Positions 37,001-47,925 of a DNA stretch of 64,000 nt are shown here, in pieces. Position numbers and translations under genes: made by a program. The notes beneath the pieces are model-generated. The model saw nothing but the letters and a program-made list of their open reading frames with translations, did not search any database and had not been told where the DNA came from. How positions within the stretch are numbered: the stretch's first letter is position 1; every line of letters starts with the position of its first letter. The DNA is from Crotophaga sulcirostris (taxonomy: Eukaryota > Chordata > Aves > Cuculiformes > Crotophagidae), in the NCBI GenBank assembly GCA_013397455.1, contig VYZB01000738.1, positions 212,327 to 276,326 on the forward strand, in the 5' to 3' direction.

Positions 37001-40000
37001 CCCTGCCATGGGCAGGTGCACTTCCCATGAGATCAGGTTGCTCATAACACCAGCCAATCTGGTCTTGAACACCTTCAGGAATGGGGTATTTTTATTGACA
37101 TACCTGCTATTAATAGCACACCTGGCTCTTTTTTTTTTTAGTGTAGAACTGCTGTCCCTAGTGAAAACTAGGTAAGCTGCCATTTTCTCATCAGCTAGGT
37201 GATCTTCAGATGTAGAATCCCACATCTTAGGTTTGCTAATATTTAAATACCTGTAGTATTTTAAAACAAGTGTATGAACACTTGGGTCTGGGTTAATTCC
37301 TCCTAACTTCAGGTGACTAGTCTCAGTCTTCCAGTCTTCTTCTATAGTCAATAAAGATGGACAATCACCTCCAACAGGCAAAATGATCCCTCATCGTAAA
37401 TGCCTTGTAAGCTGATCAGATTTAGATCAATTAAGTCCTGGCCTGACTATCTTTTAGTGCTTAAACTTGCACAAAGATTTTCACTGGCAAGTTAATGACT
37501 AGTTAATGTTAACCTAAATAACAGATTTCTTTATTTGGACACTACTTCCAGTTAATCGCCTGGAAAGCAGTAACTAGAGCCTTGACCTTAAAAGAACTTT
37601 ATGATTCACACTTTTTACTTGCTGAAAATTTAACTGATTTTTCTAAGCTAAAATAAAATTAAATTTCAATCTGGACCCATAGTCATCAAATTACTCTTTT
37701 CATTTTGAAACTGACAACAGAAAATCATGTTTATTTTGGGAAGAGGGGCTCTTGGCCCTGCTGAAATTAGTGCCCAAGTAGTTTAACACTTATTAACTTC
37801 AACAGTAATAGCTCTTCCTTCCTAGTAGGCAGTCTGTTTGATGTTAAGAGTTAAAATACTGGTTTCACAGTATCACAGTATCACAAGGTTGGAAAGGACC
37901 TCTGAGATCATCAAGTCCAACCTATAAGCCAACACTAACACCATCCCATCATCTAAACCATGGCATATTTCATCTCATTCAAGGCTTCAGGAATTTGAAT
38001 GAAAATTCAAATGTGTAAATACCAGTAGAACCACTCAGGATTTATACTGACATTACCATCAGGATCTTTCAACCACTATTTTTTTTTGTTTTGCATAATT
38101 ATTATGGGCTAATTCCGAATTCATAGCACTGAAAGGCTCTCTGTTCCAAGACCAAAAAATTTATTTCCTTGCGAGTTATGACTGGATGTAGAAGCTTACT
38201 GGAAACTGTATGGATTAGGTGAACTACAAAAGGAAGAAAACACTTTGCTCTGCCTTTTCAAGTCAATTCCTAACTAAAGGAAGGAAAAAAAACAAGCCTA
38301 TTCTATGTGTGTCTTAGTTGATACCAACATAGAAGTATATTAGGAAACAAAGCTTGTAATTTTGAACTGTTCTGGATTTATTCAACAAAAATTGCAAAGA
38401 AATTAAAACAGGTACTGGCACAGTATATGCCACCGTACATTACATTGCAGAGGTGATTTAACTTATCTTAAGATTCAAGTTAAGATCTGGAGTTATAGTA
38501 GTAGAAGAAAACAAAAGCAGATCGAGGGGGCAACACTCTCAGGTTTATGAATAGCACTTTCACTGATAGAAGAGATCGATTCATCTGTAGTAGAGGAGAT
38601 TTTGTGTGTGTGCGTGTGCGTGTGTGTGTGTGTGTTCAGTTTTCAAGAGATCAAGTAAGAACTGCCAGCAAGAGGGACATTGTGAACCTCTTATTAAATG
38701 CTGTGAATTATGTTATTCCAAGACAGACAAATACTAAGTCAATCAGGCAGTAGTCCAGACACATTAGCTGAATAACAGTAAGATTCATTCCCAAGCAATC
38801 TATTCAAATATTAGTAATAAATGTCAAAAGTTTCTATTCCCCTACTCCCAGCCCTCTTTCCAGGGAATAGTGGCCTCTAATAAGGTTTGACGTAGACATG
38901 TCATAAACGAAGTTAACAAAATTATTTAAAGATAATTGGAATTATTATCCCAGGAAGATAATATGAGAAACAAGGAAATACCGAAGAAATATGAAGCATC
39001 CAGACACCACTGAATAGACATGGAAGAATGGAGACTTGTTTTCATTTTCTCTAACAGAAAAAGCAAACCTGAGTATAAAGGCAAGATGCACAGTCAAAAT
39101 AAAACTTCAGCACCAGCTGAGGGAAATTTTTTCAGGAAATGCCCCAAATTGTGCGACAAATTCACCATTTTCACTCCTCAAATAAACCCTTAATATCTGG
39201 TGAAAACTCTGAGATACAATCAATTGTGTATAGGGAACTGAGATCTTGAAGATACGTGGCAGGAAAACTTAGACAGAAGAGCAGAAACTGTTTAGAGAAT
39301 CCTTATAAAAGGAAAACATCGGGAAAACTTAAGACTGAGTGACTTTTTTGTGGTTTAAATGCTTTGCACCCAAGACTAGGGTAACAGCTCCAGGAATGAC
39401 CACACAATGAGCCATAATTTACAGCTAAAAAGAGGTAAGTGATTAACACTAAGAATGCCCCAAAATCCACTTTCAAATATTTCCTATAAGAGATATTAAT
39501 AATCACATATTTCCTAGCTATGTGTGAGCTGATAACATTGAGCAAGCTAGATTCACAGTCACTTATCACTGTGATATTCTACACAAAAATAAAAGGAAAG
39601 CAAATTAAATGAATAAGGTAAGGAAGACAAGCTCTCTATTGACAAGAAGGTAAAAAAATTCATATCCAAAAAAGAAGGAAAAGAAAAGAATCCTAAGGGA
39701 CTGTGAAGAGATTACATGATGATGTTTGAACCATACCCATGTTTCTGCAGATGGAAAATATGGAGAAAATAAAACAGCGGGGAGATCTCTGTGAGATCCT
39801 GGAGATTTGTTGGGGAAAATATTATTATCACTACATGGGGGATAATCTTAAACTTTGTGGCATGCCAGAGAAGATAATTTAACTGTGACAAAGAGCATCA
39901 ATAGCTTTTCAAGTGATGTTCCTGTGCAGCTTGGGCTGAACCATTTCCAGAAAAAAAGGCTGAATTGGGAGTGAGGGATGCAAAACAAGTGACAAAGCTA

Positions 40001-43000
40001 TCGACACGTTGTCTCTTGGAGAGACCTAGTAGGTCGTCACTTAAACTGTCGACATGCAAAGCTTATTAGATGCCATCAACTTCAAGAACTCCACAGAGAC
40101 CACACCTCATCAATTAGTAGCCAGGCCATTGTAGCTGTGTCTTGCCACATCTTGGCACATTGGGATGAGATCTGACTCTGGGAGAATAGAGACTTTTATG
40201 CAGGATGATCACCACTACAGAGCTGAAAATGTGAATGATAACTGCATGACTTTAGATGGAAAGAAAAGGTTGAATAATAGCGAATATACCATGTTTACTA
40301 AGCCTCTGTTTATTATATGTCTCAACTAAAAATATCAGTATTTATGTTGACTAAGGAGAAAAAGCTTTATAATTATTAGAAGGAAAATTGTGGGAAACTC
40401 ATTTAAGCATCACAAAGAGAACATTAAGACTACATTTAGAAGCAGCAGGCAGATATTTTCTTTAGAGAAATGGGTGAAAAATCTCAAAAATTGAATAAGT
40501 GAAGAGGAAGTTGCTACCACTATATGAGATTATTATCTCCATGTGGATTGAACAGGAGTCCAAGTCTTGACAACTGGAGAAATAAGTGACAAAATAAAAT
40601 ACTTATCCATGGATTACAGCACATCTTGGTAGCAAGGTTAGGTCTATTGCTTGGTTTTTTTTTCCTAATTAGAGTTGGCTACACAAGCAGTGCCAGAACC
40701 TGTTCTTCAGAATAGAGGTCAACTGAAGCAGCCTTGCTGCTCAAACGTAGCCTTGCCATATCCAAACCACCTCTGGCGTACGGTCCCAGGCCCTAAATCT
40801 AAACTGTTGGGAGACTGTAACTCTGGATCAAGACCAAATCAAGGAAGAAGTTAAGAATTTAGCAGAATGGAGAAGAGAGTGACTCTAATGCTTTTGAATT
40901 TAGTAGTATAGTTGCAGCTGTGGAACACAGCAAACTTCACTTTGCAAATAAGTTGTTGGGAGCTAGAAAAAAAGAACATAACTGATTCTGAAGGCCTCTA
41001 TATGCCTATCTTTGGCCAGCTCCGAGTAGAAAGGACTTCCAGCTTAGTCTCAACAGCTATACTAGACCTTAGTCACTTAACCCCACTTACAGAAACGTTT
41101 AGACACAAACATTCAGGTAGTTGAATCTGAAATGATTCCTGCTCAGATATCTGTAGTAATTTTAGATGGTTACTTGGAAAGTGATTTCTTTCCATTGACT
41201 GCTGAATTACCCTAGGACACGGGATTCGCCTTGCCTACCATGCAGTTGCTTATAAGTGAGCCCTTTTTTTTTTTCTATCTCCCATTAGGGGAAACACATA
41301 CTCTAGACACACTTAGACATGTATACATCCTACAGTAGGGATGTATATGTCAAGCTTGCTCATTTTTGGACTTAGATAACTGACTCTTAGGCCACAAAGT
41401 CTGAGGAGATGAATTATGTCTTAAACCTATCCTATCCATGCTCAGCTTGTCCACTGCCAAGTTCTCTCCCCTGCCACTGGGTCCCTTTTCATAAATCCGG
41501 ATATCCTGCAGCATCCTCAGTTTCTCAGCAAGATTGCATTTTCACTTGTCTGGAGTATGTTGAGTGGCACCATCCTTTTCCTGGTGTTCCATCTCATCAC
41601 TGACTGTAGTCAGGCTGACACTCTTTTAGCCTTTAGACCAGCAAGTCTGGGAAAGCTGTAGCAGCAGGATGTTTGAGGACTTTGTTCTTTGATCTTCCAG
41701 CTGAAAATACGAAGCTCTTTCCAGAGCGGTGGGCATAGCAGAAAGCACTGTCATATGCATGAAGCCTCCACCAAATAATCCACCTTAGGGCACCATTATT
41801 CCCTCCATCTTTCCTTCATGGCTGCACACTCCTGTCCCTGTGTCACGTCAAAAGGATCTGGGATAAAAATATTCCTCTGTTTTTTTTTCCCTTATGGATA
41901 TTGGGTCATTTGAACCCAAGTCACATCAGTTTTCTACTTCAGAGAGTGACACTACAAATGGTTGTAATACGCAATGGATACTCTATCACTGGAGGTGTTT
42001 AAGATCAGGTTGGATGAGGCTTCGAGCAATCTGATCCAGTGGAAGGTGTCCCTGCCCATGGCAGGGGCGGGTGTAACTCAATTTTTAGGGTCCCTTCCAA
42101 CCCAAACCATTCTATGATCCTATGATTACCACTAAGGAGCTGGTACACAGCACTGTGAAGCTGGAAAATGTGGCAAAGAGCAGGGTAACCTCTCTACTGA
42201 GCTGCTTTGCCAAGGACAAACCAGGCTAACGTGTGAGACTTCTTCAGCAGAAATGGAAGTACAGGTTAGTTTACATTACAAAGGGATGGAGGAGTAATCA
42301 AGAGAATCTCAGGTTTGTTAGGAAATTCCTCTGGGAACAGGAGAAAAAAGGAATTGTCATGCCCTGACTTTATTATGAATCTACCCCAACTGGCACGTTC
42401 ACCCAATCATCAACACAAATGCATCTCCTAATCATACTCATTATTTACAATTGTTTTAGTTATATTACAATAATACTGAAAATCCCACATAGCGAGCAGG
42501 ACTCTGTTCTGTTAGGAACTATGTAACCACAAGGTACTACCTAAGGACTGTCTTATTTTGTTGAATTCCTGGGTATTAGGTACAGAAAATTAAAGCCATC
42601 ATCTCGATATGGGAGAAAAGATGGGAAACTCCATTACTAAAGTTTTATTTAAGGATTTTATACCAAGATGCAAAACACTGAGCTTCTGAACTTTTACTAG
42701 AAATTGCCTCCAACTGACCCAAGAACAGTATCTGGTGTATGAAGTTCTTGAATGGCTGAATAAGGCTCTTCTACATCACTCCTTCATGTAATTAATGGGG
42801 AAGTAACTAATGTGGATAGTAACTACACAAGCCCAACGGATTAGGTAACGTGGGTAAACTATTAGCCCTGTGAGCTAAAGGAATTGCGTCACAGGGCACG
42901 CAAATGCTGATGTGATAACACTTGTTAAAATAACTGACCAGCAACAGGTACCAGGGATACTTGCCTTTTTCCCATCAACAGTGTAGAGCTTCTTCACTGG

Positions 43001-43603
43001 GAATTGCAGGATCTCTGAAATCTCATCCAGGAGCGTTTTGAAACTCCTGGCATTTCTGCGGTTCAAGATAATTGAGCGCCGAAAACCAATTTCGCCATTC
43101 TTAACTAGAGTGATTTTCTTGGGTATTCTGGGACCATGATGAGTGAAAGGTGCGGAATAATCTCCAAGCTTGCCCTCCTGAGCTACTCTTCTCAAGGTAC
43201 TAGAGGGACGACCATTTCGTGGAGGGCCTGGCCTGTGTCCCCCAGAAGTAATGCTAATAGGTTTGACGTATTTCTTGTCAGAGCAAAGGTAGCATCCTCC
43301 ATCCTCCAGCTGGTCCAGCTCACTGATGCAATGTATTCCTCGTGGAGTGGTGATGGTCCGTACCCCAAATGGCAGTGGGACCCGATGAGAGAGGTCATCC
43401 ATGAGTGCATTGAAGCTCTTGAAGCTTCGCTGGTTGATGGCCATCTTGACTCCTGCAAACTGAGGATCTCCACTCTTGAAGAAGGTTATTTTTTTGGCTG
43501 GGGGTACCTTGGTGACAGTGCTTGTCCGAGCCACAGAGGGAAAGGGCTGCTCATAGTTGTAGGAGCTGGTGGTTGACAGGTAGTCAGCAGGCACCTGAGT
43601 CAT
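15941..43603 (-). CDS. RP1L1: RP1L1, retinitis pigmentosa 1-like 1 protein (three coding exons)
   Basis: The coding sequence joins 43603-42965, 23979-23814 and 22020-15941 on the minus strand: 639 + 166 + 6080 nt, or 2295 codons including the TAG stop, predicting 2294 residues. Seen in the sequence: two DCX domains (about residues 37-118 and 161-240), the RP1-family block with [16 protein letters not shown] near 341-356, a long Ser-rich middle, a charged helical segment near 1560-1670, a Cys cluster [10 protein letters not shown], a Glu/Lys-rich tract (about 1839-2056) and the C-terminus QDDLDF. Known of the family: RP1 and RP1L1 are photoreceptor proteins that bind microtubules of the outer-segment axoneme through DCX domains; human RP1L1 variants cause occult macular dystrophy and retinitis pigmentosa. 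Human RP1L1 has about 2400 residues and the same layout of two small exons and one giant last exon. RP1 is the only serious alternative, but the N-terminus (PSVART..VTKV), the [10 protein letters not shown] block and the C-terminus fit RP1L1 better. No frameshift or internal stop is seen. Confidence 0.95.
16660..17310 (-). repeat. Homopurine coding tract for the Glu/Lys-rich region of RP1L1
   Basis: Over about 650 bp the coding strand is almost entirely purine (GAA, GAG, AAG and similar codons), so the plus strand is almost pure pyrimidine. It encodes roughly 218 residues made mostly of Glu, with Lys and scattered Thr, Ala, Val and Gly. Short imperfect units such as EEETKEEEE recur. In human RP1L1 the corresponding C-terminal region carries a polymorphic 16-residue Glu/Ala/Pro repeat; here the composition is similarly acidic but the unit differs. 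Such tracts vary in length and are prone to assembly error. Confidence 0.9.
22021..23813 (-). other. RP1L1 intron 3
   Basis: A GT-AG intron of 1793 bp between exons 3 and 4. I see no interspersed repeat in it. The part next to exon 3 (about 23440-23700) is purine-rich on the plus strand; the rest is AT-rich unique sequence. All short open frames here look incidental. Confidence 0.85.
23814..23979 (-). CDS. RP1L1: RP1L1 exon 3: end of DCX2
   Basis: This 166-nt exon lies between a pyrimidine-rich acceptor (ctcctctttctag) and a strong donor (AATGAAA|gtaaga). It enters in phase 0 and leaves in phase 1. It encodes [20 protein letters not shown], which continues directly from GKK of exon 2 and matches the human VDSLQALLH segment, then FKP and a polar Asn-rich stretch ending NGNNE. 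The last base (A) joins TG from exon 4 to form an ATG (Met 269). The ATG at 23970 inside this exon is an internal Met, not a start. Human RP1 exon 3 is of similar size (172 nt, from recall) and has the same phases. Confidence 0.93.
24738..25125 (+). mobile_element. CR1 LINE, 3' fragment in RP1L1 intron 2
   Basis: From GGCTGTTTAGTCTAGAAG through ACAACTACATGAAAGGAAG and TTGCACCAGGGGAGG to TTCTATGGTTCTGTGAT. It lies antisense to RP1L1. Confidence 0.9.
27205..27402 (+). mobile_element. Old CR1 LINE fragment
   Basis: CACTATGAGGGTGGCCAAAC, GGTTGCTCAGATATGGTG, then AATGTGATTCTGTGATT. Clearly diverged from the younger copies, so probably older. Confidence 0.7.
27476..28408 (-). mobile_element. CR1 LINE, about 0.93-kb copy reaching the reverse transcriptase
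   Basis: Antisense from ATCATAGAATGGTTTGGG to ATTAAACAGTATTGGCCCC. The minus strand carries CR1 protein fragments such as [12 protein letters not shown] and [12 protein letters not shown], in broken frames. Confidence 0.92.
28409..28625 (-). mobile_element. Second CR1 LINE abutting the first, same orientation
   Basis: CACAGTATCACAAGGTTGG to GGGAAGAATTTTTTCCC. It belongs to the CACAGTAT-ended subfamily and starts exactly where the reverse transcriptase of the neighbouring copy breaks off. Confidence 0.9.
32531..33035 (-). mobile_element. CR1 LINE, 0.5-kb 3' fragment
   Basis: ATCATAGAATGGTTTGGG at the left, then the complete 3' part up to CTTGTTCCAAAAGATCCATG. The minus strand still reads CR1 protein pieces ([19 protein letters not shown]). 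Confidence 0.92.
33327..33368 (-). mobile_element. Possible CR1 terminal scrap
   Basis: AAATTATAGAATCATCTGGTTGG resembles the last about 40 bp of CR1 in antisense. Too short to be sure. Confidence 0.35.
33856..33914. repeat. 31-bp direct tandem duplication
   Basis: Two copies (33856-33886, 33887-33914) share GTTAGATAAGAAAGT and differ at few bases. Not part of any element I recognise. Confidence 0.8.
34962..35648 (+). mobile_element. CR1 LINE, about 0.7-kb copy
   Basis: It starts in the ORF (GGTGCTGGTGGATGAGAAGC, the protein VDEKLNMS region), continues through GAGAGGGCTGGAGCACCTCC and CCATCCCTGGAGG to the 3' end near 35640. Confidence 0.93.
36856..36943. repeat. Local duplication around a CR1 insertion point
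   Basis: AAATTTTACTCTCCC occurs at 36856 and again at 36920 (64 bp apart), each followed by a T-run and by AGAATCATAGAATGGTT. A partial third TTTACTCTCCCTTTTCTA lies between them at about 36898. Confidence 0.85.
36944..37090 (-). mobile_element. CR1 LINE, 3' fragment
   Basis: AGAATCATAGAATGGTTTGG to ACACCTTCAGGAATGGGG, then breaks off. Confidence 0.88.
37866..37975 (-). mobile_element. CR1 LINE, short fragment of the CACAGTAT-ended type
   Basis: CACAGTATCACAGTATCACA followed by AGGTTGGAAAGGACC and CCAACCTATAAGCC; stops at ACCATGGCAT. Confidence 0.9.
38602..38636. repeat. (TG)n microsatellite
   Basis: A TG run with three CG interruptions in RP1L1 intron 2. Confidence 0.9.
41975..42127 (+). 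mobile_element. CR1 LINE, 3' fragment near RP1L1 exon 2
   Basis: TCTATCACTGGAGGTGTTTAAG to ACCATTCTATGATCCTATGA. It lies about 0.85 kb from the GC donor of exon 2. Confidence 0.9.
42955..42970 (-). other. RP1L1: Non-canonical GC splice donor of RP1L1 intron 2
   Basis: On the minus strand the junction reads AAAAAG|gcaagt, with the intron starting at 42964. This is the classic strong context of a GC donor. The choice is set by protein continuity: VDGKK must join IDSMQALL of exon 3 in phase 0. The nearest GT (GCAA|gtatcc, 4 nt further) would shift the frame into exon 3. Confidence 0.85.
42965..43603 (-). CDS. RP1L1: RP1L1 exon 2, coding part: start codon, DCX1 and most of DCX2
   Basis: This exon gives 213 codons and ends in phase 0. 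The ATG at 43603-43601 is chosen because it lies 19 nt inside a good acceptor, has G at -3, and puts a leader of about 20 residues ahead of the family segment FPSVART. DCX1 runs from [17 protein letters not shown] (about 35-51) to the [12 protein letters not shown] segment (100-111). A Pro/Gly/Arg-rich linker follows, and DCX2 starts at [10 protein letters not shown] (161-170). The exon is cut at VDGKK (residue 213), the same place at which human RP1 and RP1L1 are interrupted. The reading frame stays open into the intron for 30 more codons, so a single-exon gene call would attach a false C-terminus here. Confidence 0.95.
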
Positions 43604-43622
43604 CCCTCTTGCTTAAAGGTAA
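43604..43622 (-). other. RP1L1: 5' UTR part of RP1L1 exon 2 with its splice acceptor
   Basis: Reading the minus strand, a pyrimidine-rich run ends in ttcctgtag at 43631-43623, giving an acceptor immediately before TTACC. The 19 nt between it and the ATG would be 5' UTR. This fits the family pattern of a non-coding exon 1 joined to a coding exon 2. Exon 1 itself was not located. Confidence 0.7.
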
Positions 43623-46313
43623 CTACAGGAAAAGCAAAAACAGAGTCAGGTTTGTTTGAGTCATGAAGAATCAGTGCCTGACTAGCATGAGAGAAAAATT
43701 TGATTTTGTCACAACAGTTTTACCATCTGTGCTTGATCAAGAGCAGATTGTACCAACATGGAGTTATGAACTCACTGGTCAAGTAGATACAGGGAAACAC
43801 AACAGGAAGAGTAGCCATAACCCTGCTCCTCACAGTTAAACCATCCTTGTCCTGCAGATGCCAATGAGAATTCAGTGTTGGTTGCCTCTAAGGCACAAAA
43901 ATAATAAGTCAGACTCCAAGCAAAACCCACAAAACCTGATATTTATGTATTGCTGTCCTTTTGAGTTTTGCGTCTTCCTTGCTTATATTTTTGAGGTTTT
44001 CTCTGAAGCTATGAGAGCCAGTGATTATTTCGGTTTTATTTTTGCAAGCAGAGCACTGAGAATCTCATGCAACCCTTTAATCCCGTGAACTGGCATATAA
44101 CAAAAAACCAAAACAAACCTGAATTTGTTCATGCAGTGACTGCACATTGTAGCACACAACCAGAAAAGCCTGGTCTCAGAACAGTTGCACATGGTCATGC
44201 CATCGTGTGCTAAGGTAAAATCTGGATGAAAATCCATGGCATTTGGGCAAACAACTAAATGTAAGAAATATCACAAGACCTCAGATAAAACTACAAAAGT
44301 CAGTTCTGCTAAACGGGAAAGTTTTAAATCAGTTTGGTAAGCACAGAGAGAGATAATGATCCACCCAACTTGTGTTGGAGCAGCTGGTGTCCTTCACTTT
44401 TATAGCTCACAAATTATTCTTTGGAGGAGAAGTTTGGTGGCCACTGTAATTTAATAGGAACTTTGTCACTGACTGCATTCAAAAATCTGTAAACTCTGAT
44501 TTTCTCCGCATTTTAGAATAAACCCAGTATTTTCTTAGTATGTTACTCTCAAGTGAAACATTTGTGCACATTGTACTACAGCAAACTCACTCCTGCAATA
44601 AATAGAAGTTTAACATCAGACAGGTGAGAAAAGAAATCAGGCACCATTTGAAAAATTATTATTTTGACACATCTCTGCTTTTTTATATCCATACACACTG
44701 ACAAAGATTTCAGGACAATTTATCATTTCCATGTACATATTTCATCAAGCAATTATTCACTTATTCATTTCCCAGTTAAAGGTCAATCCATGACTATCTT
44801 CCACGGGAAAAATGATCTCATTTCTCTACTTTTCAACAGTTTTCAGAAAGGCGGTTTTAACTTTTTCTCCCACATCACAGCTTTAAGCACTGGCAGCATC
44901 ATTTCCAAACAAACCCATTATCCAAACTGTAGTCCCTGGGCCAATGGTGGTCCACCATACACTGGCTGCACTCCCAGAAACCTAATTCTACTTTTTTCAA
45001 ACTAATAAATCATATTGAAAGAAGTAAAAAATATTAAAATAAGGGACAAATTGTAACACATTTTCCCAATATCAATTTTTTTAGGGAATAGTTTCACAAG
45101 ACTATTAAGGAACCACTGATGAAAAGGAACTTTGTCCTTTAATTTTTGGGTGATAGTCAGTTATCCACCCAAGCCTGGATGGACTGTCAGATCTGCTCTT
45201 ATGAAACAGTATCTAATATGAAGAAAGAGCCCTCCACAAAAACCTTGCATGAAATATGAGCAGTTCTTATGGGGAGAATTTTTGTATTGTCCAGTTGAAG
45301 TTTCAGAATGGGAAAGGAATTGTACAGCATATCTGACAAGGCAACAAAAATGATCATCTTACCTAAATACATCTTTTTTATAGATACATAAGAGAGAAGT
45401 CTCAATGCATATTGTTGTACTTACATTGAAATAATTCATGCCTCTTGCTCAGGATGACTTTTCCTTATAAAATATCCAAGCAATTAAAAATAAATCAATA
45501 AAATAATAAAAAAACCCCAACACAGTCAACCAACCACCTCCAGGATCTAATGCATTAAACCAGGCAGGGAAAAGCGTTAGCAGGATACATGTTGTCAATC
45601 AAACTGTCCTCAAAAGGACTGACCACAGCTTGGAGGGTTAATCAGGACTGTGTTGCTAAGGATAGAAAGAAAAGCTACCTAAGCTGCTGGAGAAGGGTTT
45701 TAGTTTGCCCAATCCTTCTCTTGCTTGCGCCCATGTAACTCAGGTACAAATCTGACTCAGTGCCACTGCTCTCAAATCATGCCAGTATAAGTGAGAATAA
45801 ATTCAAGGCCAAAGTGGTAATATTTTCCTTTTGTATAAAGGTCTGCAGAAATCTGGAAAACTTTCGTGAGCCACCACACCCATCATCTCATCAACCCATC
45901 CACTCATCAATAATACTCTGGAATCAGATTTATGCTTTGGGTAACTCCAGGGAAACCAGTGGAGCCAGAGTAAAGATGATGGTGGCTCCTCAAGCATATG
46001 TTTGTTGGTTCTCAGTTGATTGATATTCATTTACTTATGACATAGATAACTAAAATTCATAACAATTTTTTCAGTGAAATATTACCTTAATAGGAAAGTC
46101 TGGCGAGTCCTAACCCAAATATTTTCAAATTCATAGCAGACATCAAAGTCAGGGTCTCTGGTGAATGTTCAATAGTTGGGTCACTGAGATTTAGGTGTGA
46201 AATAGGGACACAGAAGCAACCTGTGAATAATAGATAATGGGAAATAACTTGTTTATCATAAGACACCTATGTGGGCATTCATGCTTTCTCTCACACTTCC
46301 TCTTTGCAAAGAA
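43623..46313. other. Upstream of RP1L1 exon 2; part of intron 1 or the 5' region
   Basis: AT-rich unique sequence. If RP1L1 has a non-coding first exon, this is intron 1 or contains that exon. I could not recognise a promoter, CpG-rich stretch or donor that settles it. Confidence 0.4.
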
Positions 46314-46748
46314 AAGAGGGTTGGAGCACCTCCCGTATGAGGACAGGCTGAGAGAGTTGGGGTTGTTCAGCCTGGAGATGAGAAGGCTCCAGGGAGACCT
46401 TAGAGCAGCCTCCACTACTGAAAGGGGCTCCAGGAAAGCTGGGGAGGGGCTCTTGATCAGGAAGTGCAGGGATAGGACGAGGGGAATGGTTTTAAACTGA
46501 AAGAGGAGCGATTTAGATGAGATTTTAGGAAGAATTTTTTTCCTGTGAGGGTGGGGAGGCCCTGGCCCAGGTTGCCCAGAGAAATGGTGGCTGCCCCATC
46601 CCTGGAGGTGTTCAAGGCCAGGTTGGATGAGGTTTTCAGCCTCCGATCCAGTGGGAGGTGTCCCTGTCGATGACAGGGGAGTTGGAACTGGATTATCTTT
46701 AAGGTCCCTTCCAACCCAAACCATTCTATATTTTTACAATTCTATGAA
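46314..46748 (+). mobile_element. CR1 LINE, 0.43-kb 3' fragment
   Basis: GGTTGGAGCACCTCCCGTATG through TCCAGGGAGACCTTAGAGC to CCATTCTATATTTTTACAAT. Confidence 0.93.
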
Positions 46749-47249
46749 GCGATGGCTGCAATGGCTGCAATGACTAACGCACTATTCCTACCAAGAGGTG
46801 CTTTTACTTGTATTTAACACCCAGCCCTGACAAGAATTTGGGTGATGAAGCGCAGGATACATTGCCTTCCAATTCCATGCTTTTCTCTTTTTAGGAATCC
46901 AAAGTCTTGACTTCTCTCATCTTCCATACAATATTTTGGCTTGGTTAGACCAGAAATATTCCTTGTTAATAATATCACTTTTAAGGGCCCAGAGCAAATT
47001 GAAATAACCCTTTTTAGAGAAACATAGTTAGATCTTACAAAATGTTGATTTATATTTCTTGCCAGAAACTCCCACCTTTCTGGGAAAAATTTCAAATGAA
47101 AATCTTCTTCATGACTTTAACCAGTTCCATTCCAAATGTTAACATTGACCTATAAGTTCTTCTTCTGTGGGGAAGAAATTACTTGGTAAAAATGGAAGCT
47201 ACAATTACTTGTATGGGAAGAGAGAACCAAAGAGACCACCAAACTGTTG
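46749..47249. other. Nothing recognised
   Basis: AT-rich sequence without gene or repeat. Confidence 0.5.
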
Positions 47250-47581
47250 GGATTAGCTCAAGTGCTGGAGGGCAGGGTTGTCATTTGGAAGGATCTTGAA
47301 AGTCTGGAGAAATTAGCTGACATGATCCCCAGGAGAAGAAAACACCAACCATGTGTAAGGGACAGTGAATCTCCATGCAGCAACGCAGGCTCAGGCTGAC
47401 CAACAGCAGCCTTGTAGAAATTGATGTGGGGGTCCTTGTGGACAAGAAGTTGAAGAGGAGTCAGCAGTGAGGCAAAGAACACCATCCACATATTGCAATG
47501 GATTAGCCAAAATGCCCTAAGCAGGCCAAGGGAAGTCATAACTGCCTTCTCCTGGCTCTTTTGAGAGCACATCTGGACATG

Positions 47582-47750
47582 GTGTCCAGAATCTGGACAC
47601 GCTGCCCGGGGAGGTGGTGGAGTTGACATTCCTGGAGGTGTTTAAGAGGAGATTGGATGAGGCACTCAGTGCCATGGTTTAGATGATGGGTTGGTGTTGG
47701 TGTTACTGTTGAGTTACAGGTTGGACTCGATGATCTCAAAGGTCACACAC
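47582..47750 (+). mobile_element. CR1 LINE inserted in the older copy
   Basis: GGACACGCTGCCCGGGGAGG, then GATTGGATGAGGCACTCAGTG and GGACTCGATGATCTCAAAGG; CACAGTAT-ended subfamily, sense. Confidence 0.85.
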
Positions 47751-47759
47751 ACAGTTTCA

Positions 47760-47925
47760 CACACACAGTATAACCAGGTTGGAAGAGACCTCCAAGATCA
47801 TCAAGTCCAACCTATAAGCCAACACTAACACCACCTCATCACCTAAATCATGGCACTCAGTGCCTCATCCAATCTTCCCTTAAACACTTCAAGGGTCGGC
47901 GACTCCACCACCTCCCTGGTCCTTT
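47760..47925 (-). mobile_element. CR1 LINE in inverted orientation next to the previous copy
   Basis: ACACAGTATAACCAGGTTGG to GGCGACTCCACCACCTCCC. Immediately after it comes GTCCTTTCCAACCTTGTGATACTG (broken: GTCCTTTCCAACCTTG then TGATACTG), the sense end of yet another copy, at 47919-47943. Confidence 0.85.

Larger units (their letters stand above)
23980..42964 (-). other. RP1L1 intron 2 (about 19 kb)
   Basis: A GC-AG intron of 18985 bp. It holds ten clear CR1 pieces and one possible scrap, listed separately. Otherwise it is AT-rich unique sequence with a few low-complexity patches: purine-rich at 26400-26470 and a TG-rich run at 38602-38636. The stretches 25126-27204, 28626-32530, 33371-34961, 35649-36855 and 37976-41974 show no gene, exon or RNA that I can support. 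Confidence 0.8.

Noticed and set aside
38602..38636. TG repeat as a possible CRISPR-like or regulatory array
   Set aside because: A plain dinucleotide microsatellite; no spacers, and the genome is a vertebrate.
43136..43576. 146-residue plus-strand frame opposite RP1L1 exon 2
   Set aside because: Shadow of the DCX coding exon; no domain of its own.
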